From the NCBI GenBank assembly GCA_977017575.1, contig CDRNVI010000173.1, positions 54,732-118,731 on the forward strand: 64,000 nucleotides of DNA. The letters are read 5' to 3'. The notes under the pieces are model-generated. The model was not told the origin of the DNA. It made no database searches and saw only the letters and a program-made list of their open reading frames with translations. The position numbers were made by a program, and so were the translations under genes. Each line of letters starts with the position of its first letter. Position 1 is the first letter of the stretch. This document shows, piece by piece, positions 11,844 through 23,201 of the stretch. The stretch comes from Paramoeba atlantica (lineage: Eukaryota > Discosea).

Positions 11844-12908
11844 TTTGTCTCTCTGTGGGAAAAAACAAGAGAGAGGGGGAAGATCTCTGTGAAAGAAAAA
11901 GAAGAAATGTGAGGAAGGGGAAATTCGCACAAAAGAAATGGAAGAAAATGAAAATGAAAATGAAAAAGAAACCAAACCAAACTATCCGAGAAAACCAATT
12001 CTTCTTCTTCTTGGTCAAGACCAAAACGAATTCTCTCTAAGAAGGGAAAGATGCCAAAGAGCCACAAATATTCCAAGTACCGAAGAGAGTAGAGGAGCCC
12101 AAAACAATATCTCTGGAAAAGAGAAACAAAAGAACGAAAACAATCAAACGAAGACACAACTGAAGAGAGGAGGCGGAGACTTCGAGTAAAAGAGTCTGAA
12201 AAAAAAAGAGAAGAGAAGAGAGAATCTTCTTGGGAAAAAGGAGAGAGAGAGAGAGAGAAAGGTCCAAAACGAAGACACAGGCAACTGAAGAGGTACAAAC
12301 GAAAACGAGAGAGAGGGAAGAAAAGGAAACAGAAAAACACAAAAGAAAAAAGAAAGGGTCCGAAAAGACGATTCAAAACTTTTTTAACATCTGAAAAAAC
12401 CTCCTTTTTTTTGTTTTTTGTTTTCACTCTTCTCTCTTCTGTGTCTTCGTTTGGGACCTTTCCCTCTCCCTCCCCCTCTCTCTCTCTTCTCTCATCTGTG
12501 AGAGAGACCTTTTGATTGTTTTGTCCTTTTTCCTCATTTTGTTTTGGGGTTCATTGTTTCATTTCTTTCTTTGAAAGGGATTTCGTTTTTGGTGGATTGT
12601 TTGGTTTCTTTCTTTTTCATTTTCTTTCTTTTTTATTTTCATTTTTTCATTTTTTCCATTTTCCTCCTTTCTTTTTTGTGGATTTTTTATTGTTTCCCCT
12701 CCCTCACATTTCTCTTCTTTTCACAAAGATATCTTCCTCTTGTTTTTTGTTTTTTCTGACCTCAGATCCCTTCTTTCTCTCTCTCTCTCTCTTGAGTTAA
12801 CTTTTGGAGGTATTTTGTTTGTTCTTTTGTCTTTTTCTTCATTCTCACTTTTCTTCTTTCCTTTTTATTGTTGTTGATTGATCTATTTTCCCACATACAG
12901 AGACAAAA
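11844..12908. promoter_or_regulatory. Divergent promoter region between T4 and T5
   Basis: This is a 1.06-kb head-to-head spacer. Composition switches from purine-rich (left) to pyrimidine-rich (right) at about 12400. At the switch lies a conserved block, 12350-12397, whose minus strand reads TTTCAGATGTTAAAA then GTTTTGAATCGTC and TTTTCGGACCC. It sits almost equally far (about 0.5 kb) from both start codons, so it could serve both genes. A probable T5 5' UTR intron spans 12810-12900 (GG|GTATTTTG to CACATACAG). No protein gene is supported. Confidence 0.55.
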
Positions 12909-15147
12909 ATGAGTGAAAATAGAGGAAAGAGAAAGAGAGGAGAAGAAACAACTGAGAAAAAAAGAGAAACCAAAAGAGGAAAGAAAGAGGAGGAAGAACA
13001 AACAACAGATCATGGTGATGATGTTGATGTTGTTATGATTGAAGATAATGATGATGATGAAAAAGAACAAAGAGAAAGAAGAAGTGAAGATGCTCTTGGA
13101 AAGAGAGAACAACAAGGAAGAGAAAAAGAAGGAGAAGAAGAAAGAGAAGGAGAAGAGGTGATGAAGAGAAGAAGAAAGGAAGAAGAAGAGAAAAAGAAAA
13201 GATTTGAATGTGGAATATGTTTGGAGTTGATGAGTTGGGAAAAAGAACCAAGGTTGTTACCTTGTTGTGGTCTTTTTTTTTGTTCTCTTTGTCTCAACAA
13301 TCTCTTTCTTCTTCAAAATCCTTCTTCTTCTTCTTCCTCTTCATCTCCCTCTTCTTCTTCCTCTTTGAAAGGAGTAAAATGTCCAGTTTGTAGTCAACTG
13401 AACGAATGTGAAAGCGTTGAAACACTTTCGATGAATTATTTGATTCCAGTAACGATTGATATTCTTCTTTCTTTAAATTTGATCTCTTTCTCCAATCAAT
13501 CAGGTTTTTTTCTCCATTTTTGAACTTCCTCTCTTTCTTTCCTCTCTTTCTTTCCTCTCTTTTCTTTCTTCCTTTTTCAGAGAGAAAGTTGAAAACATAA
13601 GATATGTTTAACATTTTTAATATATTAAGTAGTTTTGAAAAACAGGAGATGGTGGATCAGAATGTGTGAACTTCGAAACGTGTGGAGAACGAACTCGAAT
13701 GTATTGTTCCAAATGCGATATGTTTATTTGTGATTCTTGTGATCCATCTCACACTTCTTCTATTTTCACTCGAAATCACAAACGATCTGAAAGAATTGGT
13801 GATGGTGGAAGAAGATTGGAGGTGGGGGTGGTGGGAGTGATGGGATTGGAGAATTTGAAGAAGAGAGAATGTTCAAAACACCCATCTGAAACAATTTGTG
13901 GATATTGTTTTCAATGTTCTTCTTTTGTTTGTGGTTGTTGTATTCTTGCAACACATGTTAAACACATTGAGAAAGTGAAATCAATTGAAGAAAGTATTTT
14001 GGAGAAGAGAAATGAAGTTGTGCAGATTGGAGATAGATTGGAGAGAAGATTGATTTTGATTGAAAAGAAAAGAAAAAAGATTGAAAAAGAAATGAAAGAA
14101 TTGGAAGAGAAATTAGAAAAGAAAAGAATTGAAAAGAAAGAAATAGAATTGGAGAAAGAAGATTTGAGAATCAGAAAAGATTCAATTATTCGTTTATCCA
14201 ACACACCAACCTCTGATGATCTTTCTCTCTTTTTTGATGATCAACTTTTTTCAACTCTTCTTCAAACTGCAAATGATATTGTTTCTGAAGGAGGATTTGG
14301 GAAGAAAGGAGTGATTTGTTGTGATGGTGGTGGTGATTCTTTTCGTGTTGTTTCTTCTTTTCCTTTGAATCCACCTTTTGGAGTGAGTGTGAACAGTGAT
14401 GGGAATATTTTTATTTGTGAAGGTGTGATTGGATTGAGTGTGAGAGATAAAGAAGGAAATGAGATGATTGAATCACCAATTCAGAAAACAATTGATTCAC
14501 TGGAACCCTTTGATGTTTCAATTGGATTGAATGATCAAATTGTTGTTCTTGATCATTCTCAAGATTCTTTTCGAGTTGTAATCTTAAATGAAGAAGGAGA
14601 ATTGATCAAATCTTTTGGATCAAAAGGTTATCAAGATGGTCAGTTTAATTCTCCATATGGTGTGGATGTAGATGAAGAAGGTCGAATTATTGTTGCTGAT
14701 ACTTTGAATCATCGAATTCAAGTGTTTGATAATGATGGATCTTTTCTTCATTCTTTTGGATCGAAAGGTTCTTCTGATGGTCAATTTTATGGACCAAACG
14801 GTGTTGTAGTTGATGAAGATGGGAATATTGTTATTTGTGATTCTTGGAATCATCGGATTCAAGTGATGGATATTGAAGGGAATTTTATTCGATGTTTTGG
14901 AACAAAAGGTTCAGGTGATTCTCAATTCGATTGCCCAAAAGGTGTTGATGTGGATGGGGAAGGTAGAATTGTTGTTTGTGATGCAGGAAATGGAAGAGTG
15001 AGTGTGTTTGAGAAAGATGGAACATTTCTTTTTTCTTTTGGTCAACATCACATGGAGTATCCTCGTGGGGTTGTTGTTGATTCATTTGGATCAATTATTG
15101 TTTCTGATTGTGTGAAAAGGTTAATTGAATTGTGGAAATCATTTTGA
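12909..15147 (+). CDS. SIM-RING-B-box-coiled-coil-NHL protein, best intact copy (T5)
   Basis: Join 12909-13503 and 13646-15147, phase-1 intron, 698 aa. Residues 1-11 are basic (KRKR). Residues 41-50 read VVMIEDNDDD, a candidate SUMO-interacting motif. The RING runs from about residue 101 (CGIC) through PCCGLFFCSLC to CPVC; the usual RING histidine position is Leu, so it resembles C4C4 RINGs such as RBBP6. B-box 1 is at about 203-240, B-box 2 (CSKHPSETICGYCFQC) at about 262-300, the coiled coil at about 300-380, and NHL blades from about 410 to the end (IELWKSF). Predicted role: nuclear ubiquitin ligase with a propeller for target or RNA binding. The start is fixed by paralogs T4 and T7. The RING differs from relatives at CSQLNE (others CREMNE). 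Confidence 0.88.
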
Positions 15148-15691
15148 CTGTTTTGACTCTTCTCTCTCTCTTTGCTTATCTCCTTCTTTTTTCTTCTCTT
15201 TCTTTTTTTGTCTCTCAATTTTGTTGTGTTCTTTTTGTTTTCTTTGTTTTGATTTTGGGGTTTGGGAGGGAGTTCTTCATCCTTTGTGGAATAACATTCT
15301 CATTTTTTTTTAAAAAAATTATCAAAAAAAATTCTCATTTGATCAACCAAAATATCAAAAAAAGTGTATTGAAAAAAGAAGAAGAGAGCAAAAAGATCAA
15401 AAAGATCGAAATTTCAAAAACACAATCTTAGAAAAGACACTATTCAAAAAGAAGAGAGAATTTCACAAGACAACTAAACACAAAGAGAAGCGAAATTGAG
15501 AAAAGTTTGAAGATAAAAATCAAAGGAATGAAGAACTGGGAAGAAGAAGACCGCACCAAACACTGAGGGGGAAAGAAGGAAAGGGAGAATAAAGAATTAA
15601 TTTCTTCTTTCATTTTCCTCTAAAAACAGAAAAATGAGACAAAAAAAAAACAAAAAAAGAAAAGGAAACAAAGAACACCTCCACTTTAAAA
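15148..15691. other. Tail-to-tail spacer between T5 and T6
   Basis: This is a 544-bp spacer with no gene. A composition switch (pyrimidine to purine) at about 15310 marks the border of the two 3' flanks. On the minus strand the T6 flank carries the family downstream motif as CAGTGTTTGGTGCGGTCTTC at about 15549-15568. Confidence 0.55.
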
Positions 15692-17914
15692 TTAGTTCCA
15701 CAATTCAATCGACTTTTTCGCATAATCAGAAACAATAATTGTTCCAAATGAATCAACAACAACCCCTTGAGGTCCTTTCATATGACCTCCACCAAACGAA
15801 AAACGAAATGTTCCATCTTTCTCAAACACACTCACTCTCCCATTTCCTCCATCACAAACAACAATTCTACCTTCCTCATCCACACCAACACCTCTTGGAT
15901 AACTCAATTGAGAATCACCTGAACCTTTTGTTCCAAAACATCGAATAAAATTCCCTTCAATATCCATCACTTGAATCCGATGATTCCAAGTATCAGAAAT
16001 AACAATATTCCCATCTCCATCAACTACAACATTGTCAGGTTGATTAAATTCACCTTCAGATGTACCAAAGAAACCAAAAGAACGAAGAAAAGATCCATCA
16101 TTATCAAACACTTGAATTCGATGATTCAAAGTATCAGCAACAATAATTCGACCTTCTTCATCTACATCCACACCATTTGGATCATCAAATTGACCATCTT
16201 CATCACCAATTGATCCAAAAGATTTGATCAATTCTCCTTCTTTGTTTAAGATTACAACTCTATGAGAATCTTGAGAATGATCAAGAACAACAATTTGATC
16301 ATTCAATCCAATTGAAACATCAACAGGATTCAAATAAAGTGAATCAATTGTTTTCTGAATTATAGATTCAATAATCTCATTTCCTTCTTTATCTCTCACT
16401 CTCAACCCACCACCCTCAGATTTACAAACAAAAATATTCCCATCACTGTTCACACTCATTCCCCAAGGTGGATTCTTCAAAGGAAGAGAAGAAACAACAC
16501 AAAAAGAATCACCACCACCATCACAACAAATCACTCCTTTCTTTGGTTTGAGGAATCCAACAACACCTCCTTCAAAAACAATATCAGTTGCAGTTTGAAG
16601 AAGAGTTGAAAAAAGTTGATCATCAAAAAAGAGAGAAATATCACAATCAGTTGTTGTTGTTGTTGATGGTGTGTTGGATAAACGAATAATTGAATCTTTT
16701 CTTATTCTCAAATCTTCTTTCTCCAATTCTATTTCTTTCTTTTCAATTCTTTTCTTTTCTAATTTCTCTTCTAATTCTTTCATTTCTTTTTCAATTCTTT
16801 TTCTTTTCCTCTCAATCAAAATCAATCTTTTCTCCAATTTATCTCCAATCCTCACAACTTCATTTCTCTTCTCTAAAATACTTTCTTCAATTGATTTCAC
16901 TTTCTCATTGTGATCATCATGTGTACCAAGAATACAACGAGTACAAACAAAAGAAGAACATTGAAAACAATATCCACAAATTGTTTTAGATAGGTGTTTT
17001 GAACATTCTCTCTTCTTCAAATTCTCCAATCCCATCACTCCCACCACCCCTCCCTCCTCTTCCAATCTTCTTCTTCTTCCACCTCCCTCAACACCATCTC
17101 TTTCACATCGTTTGTGATTTCGAGAGAAAATAGTTGAAGTGTGAGATGGATCACAAGAATCACAAATAAACATGTTACAATCAGAACAATACATTTGAGT
17201 TTGTTCTCCACATGTTTCGAAATTCGCACATTCTGATTCATCTCCTGTTGTTTTGTTTTTCAAAAACTATCTCAAAAAGAAAGAAAAGAGGAAAGAAAGT
17301 GAGAGTTCAAAAAAGTGGAGAAAAAAACCTGATTGATTGGAGAAAGAGATCAAATTTGAAGAAAGAAGAACATCAATCGTTTCTGGAATCAAATAATTCA
17401 TCGAAAGTGTCTCAATGCTTTCACATTCGTTCATTTCTCGACAAACTGGACATTTTACTCCTTTTAAAGAGGGAGAAGAAGAAGAAGAAGAGGAAGGATT
17501 TTGAAGAAGAAAGAGTTTGTTGAGACAAAGAGAGCAAAAAGAAAGACCACAACAAGGTAACAACCTTGGTTCTTTTTCCCAACTCATCAATTCCAAACAT
17601 ATTCCACATTCAAATCTTTTCTTTTTCTCTTCTTCTTCCTTTCTTCTTCTTTTCATCACCTCTTCTTCTTTTTCTCTTTCTCTTTCTCTTTCTCCTTCTC
17701 CTTTTTCTTCATTTTGTTGTTCTCTCTTTCCAAGAACATCCTCACTTCTTCTTTGCTGTTCTATTTCATCATCGTCATCTTCAATCACAACAACAACATC
17801 ATCACAATCTGTTGTTTGATCTTCTTTTTCTTTCTTTTCTCTTTTGGTGTCTCTCTTTTTCTCAATTTCCAATTCTATTTTTCCTCTCTTTCTCTTTCCT
17901 CGATTTTCACCCAT
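15692..17914 (-). CDS. SIM-RING-B-box-coiled-coil-NHL protein (T6)
   Basis: Complement of join 15692-17244 and 17329-17914, 712 aa, intact. It starts MGENRGKRKRGK. A candidate SUMO-interacting motif VVVVIEDDDDE precedes the RING (CGIC, PCCGLSFCSLC, CPVC; short Ser loop). B-boxes, coiled coil and NHL blades follow the family pattern, ending IELWN. A likely 5' UTR intron ends at CTCCAG just before the start codon, matching T4 and T5. It is tail to tail with T5, and its 5' side faces the ankyrin array. Same inferred role as T5: ubiquitin ligase with an NHL ligand platform. Substrate unknown. Confidence 0.86.
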
Positions 17915-18806
17915 TTTTTTTCTGGAGAAAAGAAATAAATAACAAGAAAAATAAAGGAAGAGAAGTGATGAAGAAAAAGACAAAAGAACAAACAAACACC
18001 CCAAAAGTTAACTCAAGAGTGAGAAGGGGGATCTGATGTCAAAAAAACAAAAACAAGAGAGAGGGAAGATATCTCTGTGAAAGAAAAAGAAGAGAAATGT
18101 GAGGGAGGAGAGACAATATAAAATATACAAAAAAGAAATGGAGGAAAATGGAAAAATGAAAAAGAAAAAACTCAATACCAAGAGAAAAACAATACACACA
18201 AAAAGGAACAATGGAGAATACCAATTCTCAGAGAGAGAGAGATTTCTGAGAATTTTTTTTTTCAAAATGGAGAAAAGGGAATTGAAAAAAGAAGAAATAA
18301 AAATACAAACATCTCTCAAAAAGGAAAGAGAAAAGAGGATCCCCAAAACGAAAAAAATGAGAAGGAGAGCCCCAAAAACCTTCAAAAAAAGAAGAAGGAC
18401 AATCTTCGAACCCAAAAACAGAGGTCCAACAGGAGAGAGAGGGGGAGAGAGAGAGAAGGGGGTGTCCAAATAACAATGAGAGAGAAGAACCACAGCAGAG
18501 AAACCAAGGAAGAGAGAAAGAGGAAGAAGAGAGAGGGAAGAGAAGAGGAAAAACAAAAAAAAAGAGAGAAGGTTTTTTCAGATGTTTAAAAAGTTTTGAA
18601 TCGTCTTTTCGGACCCTTTCTTTTTTTCTGTATTTTTTCTCACTTTCTGTTTCCGTTTTCTCTCCCTTTTCGTTTTGTTCTTCTTGTTGTACTTTTTCTT
18701 CTTCTTTTCTTCTTCTTGTTTTGGCTCTCTTTGTCTTCTTTGGTTTTTCTTTCTTCTCTCTCTCGTAACTTTCTGGTGAAACTCAATTGAGAAAGAAAGA
18801 GAAGAA
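17915..18806. promoter_or_regulatory. Divergent region between T6 and ankyrin gene A1
   Basis: The left part (to about 18560) is purine-rich T6 upstream DNA. On the plus strand, 18576-18591 reads TTTCAGATGTTTAAAA and is followed by GTTTTGAATCGTC and TTTTCGGACCCTTTC. The same block lies upstream of T3 and T4 in sense orientation. Here it points at A1, about 220 bp from its ATG. The other ankyrin genes have a different upstream sequence, so A1 appears to use a TRIM-type 5' flank. Confidence 0.6.
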
Positions 18807-21800
18807 ATGTCATTAACAGACTGCCAATTGTTTGAATCTGTGAAAGAGGGGAATTGTAAAAAGGCCAAACAACTCCTTTTGAATCAAAAAGTGGATGTCA
18901 ATCAATCTCCAAGACACCAGGTTGTTCAGTCTCTCTCCTTTCTTTTTTGTTTTGATCTTTTGTGATTGATCATTCATCATGATTATCTGGTGATGATTCT
19001 GTGTCTCTCTGTGTGTGTTGAGTTGTGATATTGATTTGAAAGTTTTGAGAAAAGAAAGGGTTTACTCCTTTGATGAGAGCTTGTGAAAAAGGAGACTTAA
19101 AGATGATTACTTTGTTGATTGAAAATGGTGCTTCCCTCAAGAGTCTTGCTCGGGTTATTTTCTCTTTCTTTTTTTGAAAAAGTTGGTTGTTTGTCCTGGG
19201 AGGAAAAAAGTTTGGTGATTGATTGTCTGTTCTTCTAGGATGGATCAGATCCATTGATTATTGCTTGTGAACTTGGAAATCTTGAAATAGTTCAATTTCT
19301 TTTTGAGAAAGGCTCTTCTCTTCATCCAATTTCAGTAAATCATCTCTTTTTTTTCTCTAATCATATTTTTTCATTGTTGTGTGTTCAACTCAATTCTTCT
19401 TGTTTTATTTTTATTTGATTGTAGCGAACACCAAAGAAGACTGCATTATCTTCAGTTTGTGAAAAAGGATATTTTGAAATTGCCAAATTTTTGATTGAAA
19501 AAGGAGCCACAGTAGATCAAACAACGACAGTTTCTCTTTCTTTCTCTCTTTCTTTCTCTTTCTCTCTTCATATCAAATCAATTTTTAGATTCCTCTTTCC
19601 ATTTTTTTTGGAAGTTATTATTTGTTTTTTGAATGATCATTTTGTTTGAACAGGGAGGGAAAAGCCCTTTGTGGATTTGTTGTGAAAGGGGAGACATTAA
19701 AATGGCAAATCTTTTGATTGACAACAAAGCAAAAGTGGATTGGTCAACAAATGTAAAGTTTTTTTGAATGTTTTTTTGAATGTTTTCACAAAAAAAAACT
19801 AATTTTTACCAATCTCCTGATATTTGGGGGGAACAGAAAGGAGGAACTTCTTTGTGTTGTGCTTGTAAAAGAGGGGATTTTGAAATGGCACAATTTTTGA
19901 TCAACAAAGGCGCAAATATCAACTTTTCCTCACAAAATGTTATTTTTTTCTTCCACACCCCTTTTTTCTCTTTCTCAACTTTCAAAGTTTTCAGAATTGA
20001 TTTCTGAAACAAAAGAGATTTCCTTTAATTCACCTCTTTTTGGTAGAGTTGGAGTCCTTTATGTTTTGCAGTTTTGGGGAATGATATCAAAATGGTTCAT
20101 TTCCTTCTTGAAAAGGGTGGTAAGCCAAATATTCCTTCAAAAGTATGTTTTCTATTTTTTGAATGTCTTGTCTTTATATTTATGTTGGAGGTGAGGTGAG
20201 GAAGAGGAATTGATGGATTCTCTTTTGTCCTTTTGTCATTTTAGTATCGAATGTCTCCCTTTCACGTTGCTTGTCAAAAAGGGAATTTAGAGATTGTCAA
20301 AACTTTTTTGAAGATAGAAGATCTTCAGATTGATCAACAAGGAAAAAAGGTTTTTTCCTTTTCTTCTTTTCTCTTGTTTGAGATTTCTTTGATGATTTAT
20401 TGAAATCAACTTTTGTGAAACAAAAAGGGAAAGACAGCTTTGTTTGAGGCAACTCTGGGAGGTCATTTTGACATTGTTACTTTATTGGTGGAAAGAGGTG
20501 CTTCAATCAATTTTAAAGATCATGTCTGTTTTCTTTTTTTTAATTTGGGAAAAAGAAAAAGATCTTTTTAGTTTTGTCTTTTTTGGTATGTTGGTGAGGA
20601 AGAGGAATTTATGAATTTTATTTTGTCCTTTTTTGTCATTTTAGTATGGAATGTCTCCATTTCGCGTTGCTTGTCAAAAAGGGAATTTAGAGATTGTCAA
20701 AAGTTTTTTGAAGATAGAAGATCTTCAGATTGATCAACAAGGAAAAGAGGTTTTTTCTTTTTTTTCTTTTCTCTTGTTTGAGATTTCTTTGATGATTTAT
20801 TGAAATCAACTTTTGTGAAACAAAAAGGGAAAGACAGCTTTGTTTGAGGCAACTGAGGGAGGTCATTTTGACATTGTTACTTTATTGATGGAAAGAGGTG
20901 CTTCAATCAATTTTAGAGATAATGTCTGTTTTCTTTTTTTTCTTTTTTTTTCTTTTTTGAATGTCTTGTCTTTTTTTGTATGTTGGAGGTGAGGAAGAGG
21001 AATTTATGAATTCTATTTTGTCTTTTTGTCATTTTAGGGTGGAATGTCTCCATTTCACGTTGCTTGTCAAAAAGGGAATTTAGAGATTGTCAAAATTTTT
21101 TTGGAGATAAAAGATCTTGAGATTGATCAACCAGGAAACCAGGTTTTTTCTTTTTTTCTTTTCTCTCTTGTTTGAGATTTCTTTGATAATTTATTGAAAT
21201 CAACTTTTGTGAAACAAAAAGGGAAAGACAGCTTTGTGTGAGGCAATTGAGGGAGGTCATTTTGACATTATCACTTTATTGGTGGAAAGAGGTGCTTCAA
21301 TCAATTTTGAATATCATGTCTGTTTTCTCTTTTTGATTTTTTATTGTTTGAACATTTCTCTCTAAAAAAAATTGTGACAGCTCCACAAAACCCCCTTTCA
21401 CATTGCATGTAAATTAGGAGATCTTAAAATTGTTTCTTTCTTCACCAAACATGGTGCTCAACTTCAAGCTAGGTACTATGATGGTCTTGTCTTGGCATGT
21501 GAAGAGGATCACATAAATGTAATCTCTTATTTATTAGAGAATATGAAAGAGGTATTTTTTTTATTAGGAAACAATTTTTCTGTTTTCAACACAATATTCA
21601 CAATTCACAACCATTCCCCCTTTTTTCATCCCTTTTTGATCTCCACACACACCAGGAATTGAATGTTGGACCTTTATGTTTTGCAAGTCGACATGGAAAA
21701 TTTGATTTGGCTCAATTTTTGATTTCTAAAAATTGTCCAATCAATGGAATTCACAATCACTTTGTATTTTCTTTTTTTTTTTCTTTCAAAAACTTTTGAA

Positions 21801-22918
21801 ATTTCTTTTCTCTTTGTCTTATTAAAAATCTCACCACAGAAAGGTTATTCACCTCTGGCTGTTGCATGTATAAACAACAGTTTGGATATTGCAAAATTAT
21901 TATTACAAAATGGAGCACATCTCATTGTTCAAGTTTGTTGGTTTTTTTGATAACCTTCCTCAAAACAATCCTCTCTCTTCTTTCTTTCTTTCTTTTCTTT
22001 CTTTCAATTTACCATCAATTTGGTTTTGGAAAAACAGGGAATGAGTATTCTTCATCAAGTTTGCAATTCCTATTCTGCTACTTTACCGGCTGTGAAGATT
22101 TTAGTTGAAAATGGAGCAGATGTAAATGAAATCTATCAAGTATTCTATTTTGATTTTTTTTCAATGGGTGTTTTTGAGTTTTTTTAATCATTTTTTTTTG
22201 AAGGGTCGCACTCCTCTCATGACCCTTATCCAATGTCAAGAATTTCGGTCAATCAGAGATATTGTTTTATTTATGTTAAAAAATGGTGCTGAAATCAACA
22301 AAACAAATGAGGTTTTTCTCATTTCTTTGATTTTTGGGGTACTCTTTGGGAACAATTCATTCAATCCAAAATGATAGGATGGGGGTACTGCGCTCCATGT
22401 GGCTGCACATAGGGGTATGTTGGAGATGGTGAAACTTTTGTGTGAATATGGTGCTGATCCTGAAATCAAAAATAACTTTGTTCTTTTTTCTTTGATTTTT
22501 ATTGATTGACTTTTTTTTTTTAATATTTTAATATATTTTAGGGACAAACACCAGCAGACTCCACCTCCTATCAATCAGTGAGGAAGTTTTTGAAGGTTTT
22601 TCTTTTTCTTTTTCTCATTTTTTTTGAAATTCGCAAAGAATTGAAACACAATTTTTTGGATAGGAATACATTCACATGGATGGTTCAATTAAACCTGCAA
22701 AACGAGAAGGGAATGAAAAGATTGAATCAAATGGAGAAGAAGAACAAAGAGAAGGAGGAGAAGAACAAAGAGAAGGAGAAGAACAAAGAGAAGGAGAAGA
22801 AGAAAGAGAAGAGGAAAGAGAAGAAGGAGAAGAAAGAGAAAGTAAAAAGAGAAAGGTTCGAGATGAATGTGGTTTTGGTGGTGATGAAATTGAATTCAAA
22901 AAACCTCGAATGGATTAA
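18807..22918 (+). CDS. Ankyrin-repeat protein, long form, 21 exons (A1)
   Basis: Exon 1 (18807-18920) encodes [16 protein letters not shown] and on to PRHQ. Nineteen further exons each hold about one ankyrin repeat (patterns such as [15 protein letters not shown] and [15 protein letters not shown]), all joined by phase-0 introns. The last exon (22664-22918) encodes a Glu/Gln/Arg-rich tail followed by SKKRKVRDE, which resembles the SV40 nuclear signal, and ends FKKPRMD. Total about 800 aa. An exon pair ([12 protein letters not shown] plus GKTALFEAT) occurs three times. I checked every exon by eye for frame and splice sites and found it intact. No catalytic domain, so probably a nuclear protein-binding scaffold. 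It is the first gene of the array and has a TRIM-like upstream block. Confidence 0.85.
20245..21317 (+). repeat. Triplicated exon pair inside A1
   Basis: Three tandem units of about 395-400 bp start at 20245, 20645 and 21038. Each holds one exon beginning with (Y/G)xMSPFxVACQKGN, one beginning GKTAL(F/C)EA, and their introns. Exons and introns are both similar, so whole genomic units were duplicated. All introns are phase 0, so adding or losing a unit keeps the frame. A2, A3 and A5 have one such unit; A4 has three. Confidence 0.88.
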
Positions 22919-23201
22919 CCTCCACAAAATTGAAAAAGGAAATCTTCTTTTTTCAAAAAGAAGTTGTTTATTTTATTTGGGTGTGGGGGGGGGGGGAGAG
23001 GGGGAAATCATAAAATAGAAAAATAAAGAATAAGGTCCCAATTTCATACCAAAGAGAGAGAAAAGGACAAGAGAAAATGAAAATGAAGAAATGAGCACCG
23101 CTAAATTTTAGTGCTCTAAAAAAGAAAGTGTTTTTCGGTGAAAGAAAGGAAAGAGAAAAGGGAAAGAGAAAAAGAGAAAAAGAGAAAGAAAGAGAGGGGA
23201 A
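22919..23201 (+). promoter_or_regulatory. A1 3' flank and A2 promoter with palindrome
   Basis: After the A1 stop come a T-rich TTGTTTATTTTATTTGGG stretch and a run of 12 G at about 22985-22996, features repeated after the other ankyrin genes. Upstream of A2, GAGCAC (23093-23098) and GTGCTC (23111-23116) form an inverted repeat around CTAAATTTTAG. Overlapping it, 23106-23121 reads TTTTAG-TGCT-CTAAAA, the recurrent palindromic element, 81-96 bp before the A2 ATG. Confidence 0.6.

Noticed and set aside
22727-22927. Ser/Phe-rich frames antisense to the ankyrin tails
   Set aside because: They are complements of the GAA/GAG repeat coding for the Glu-rich tail, with no independent start or family match.
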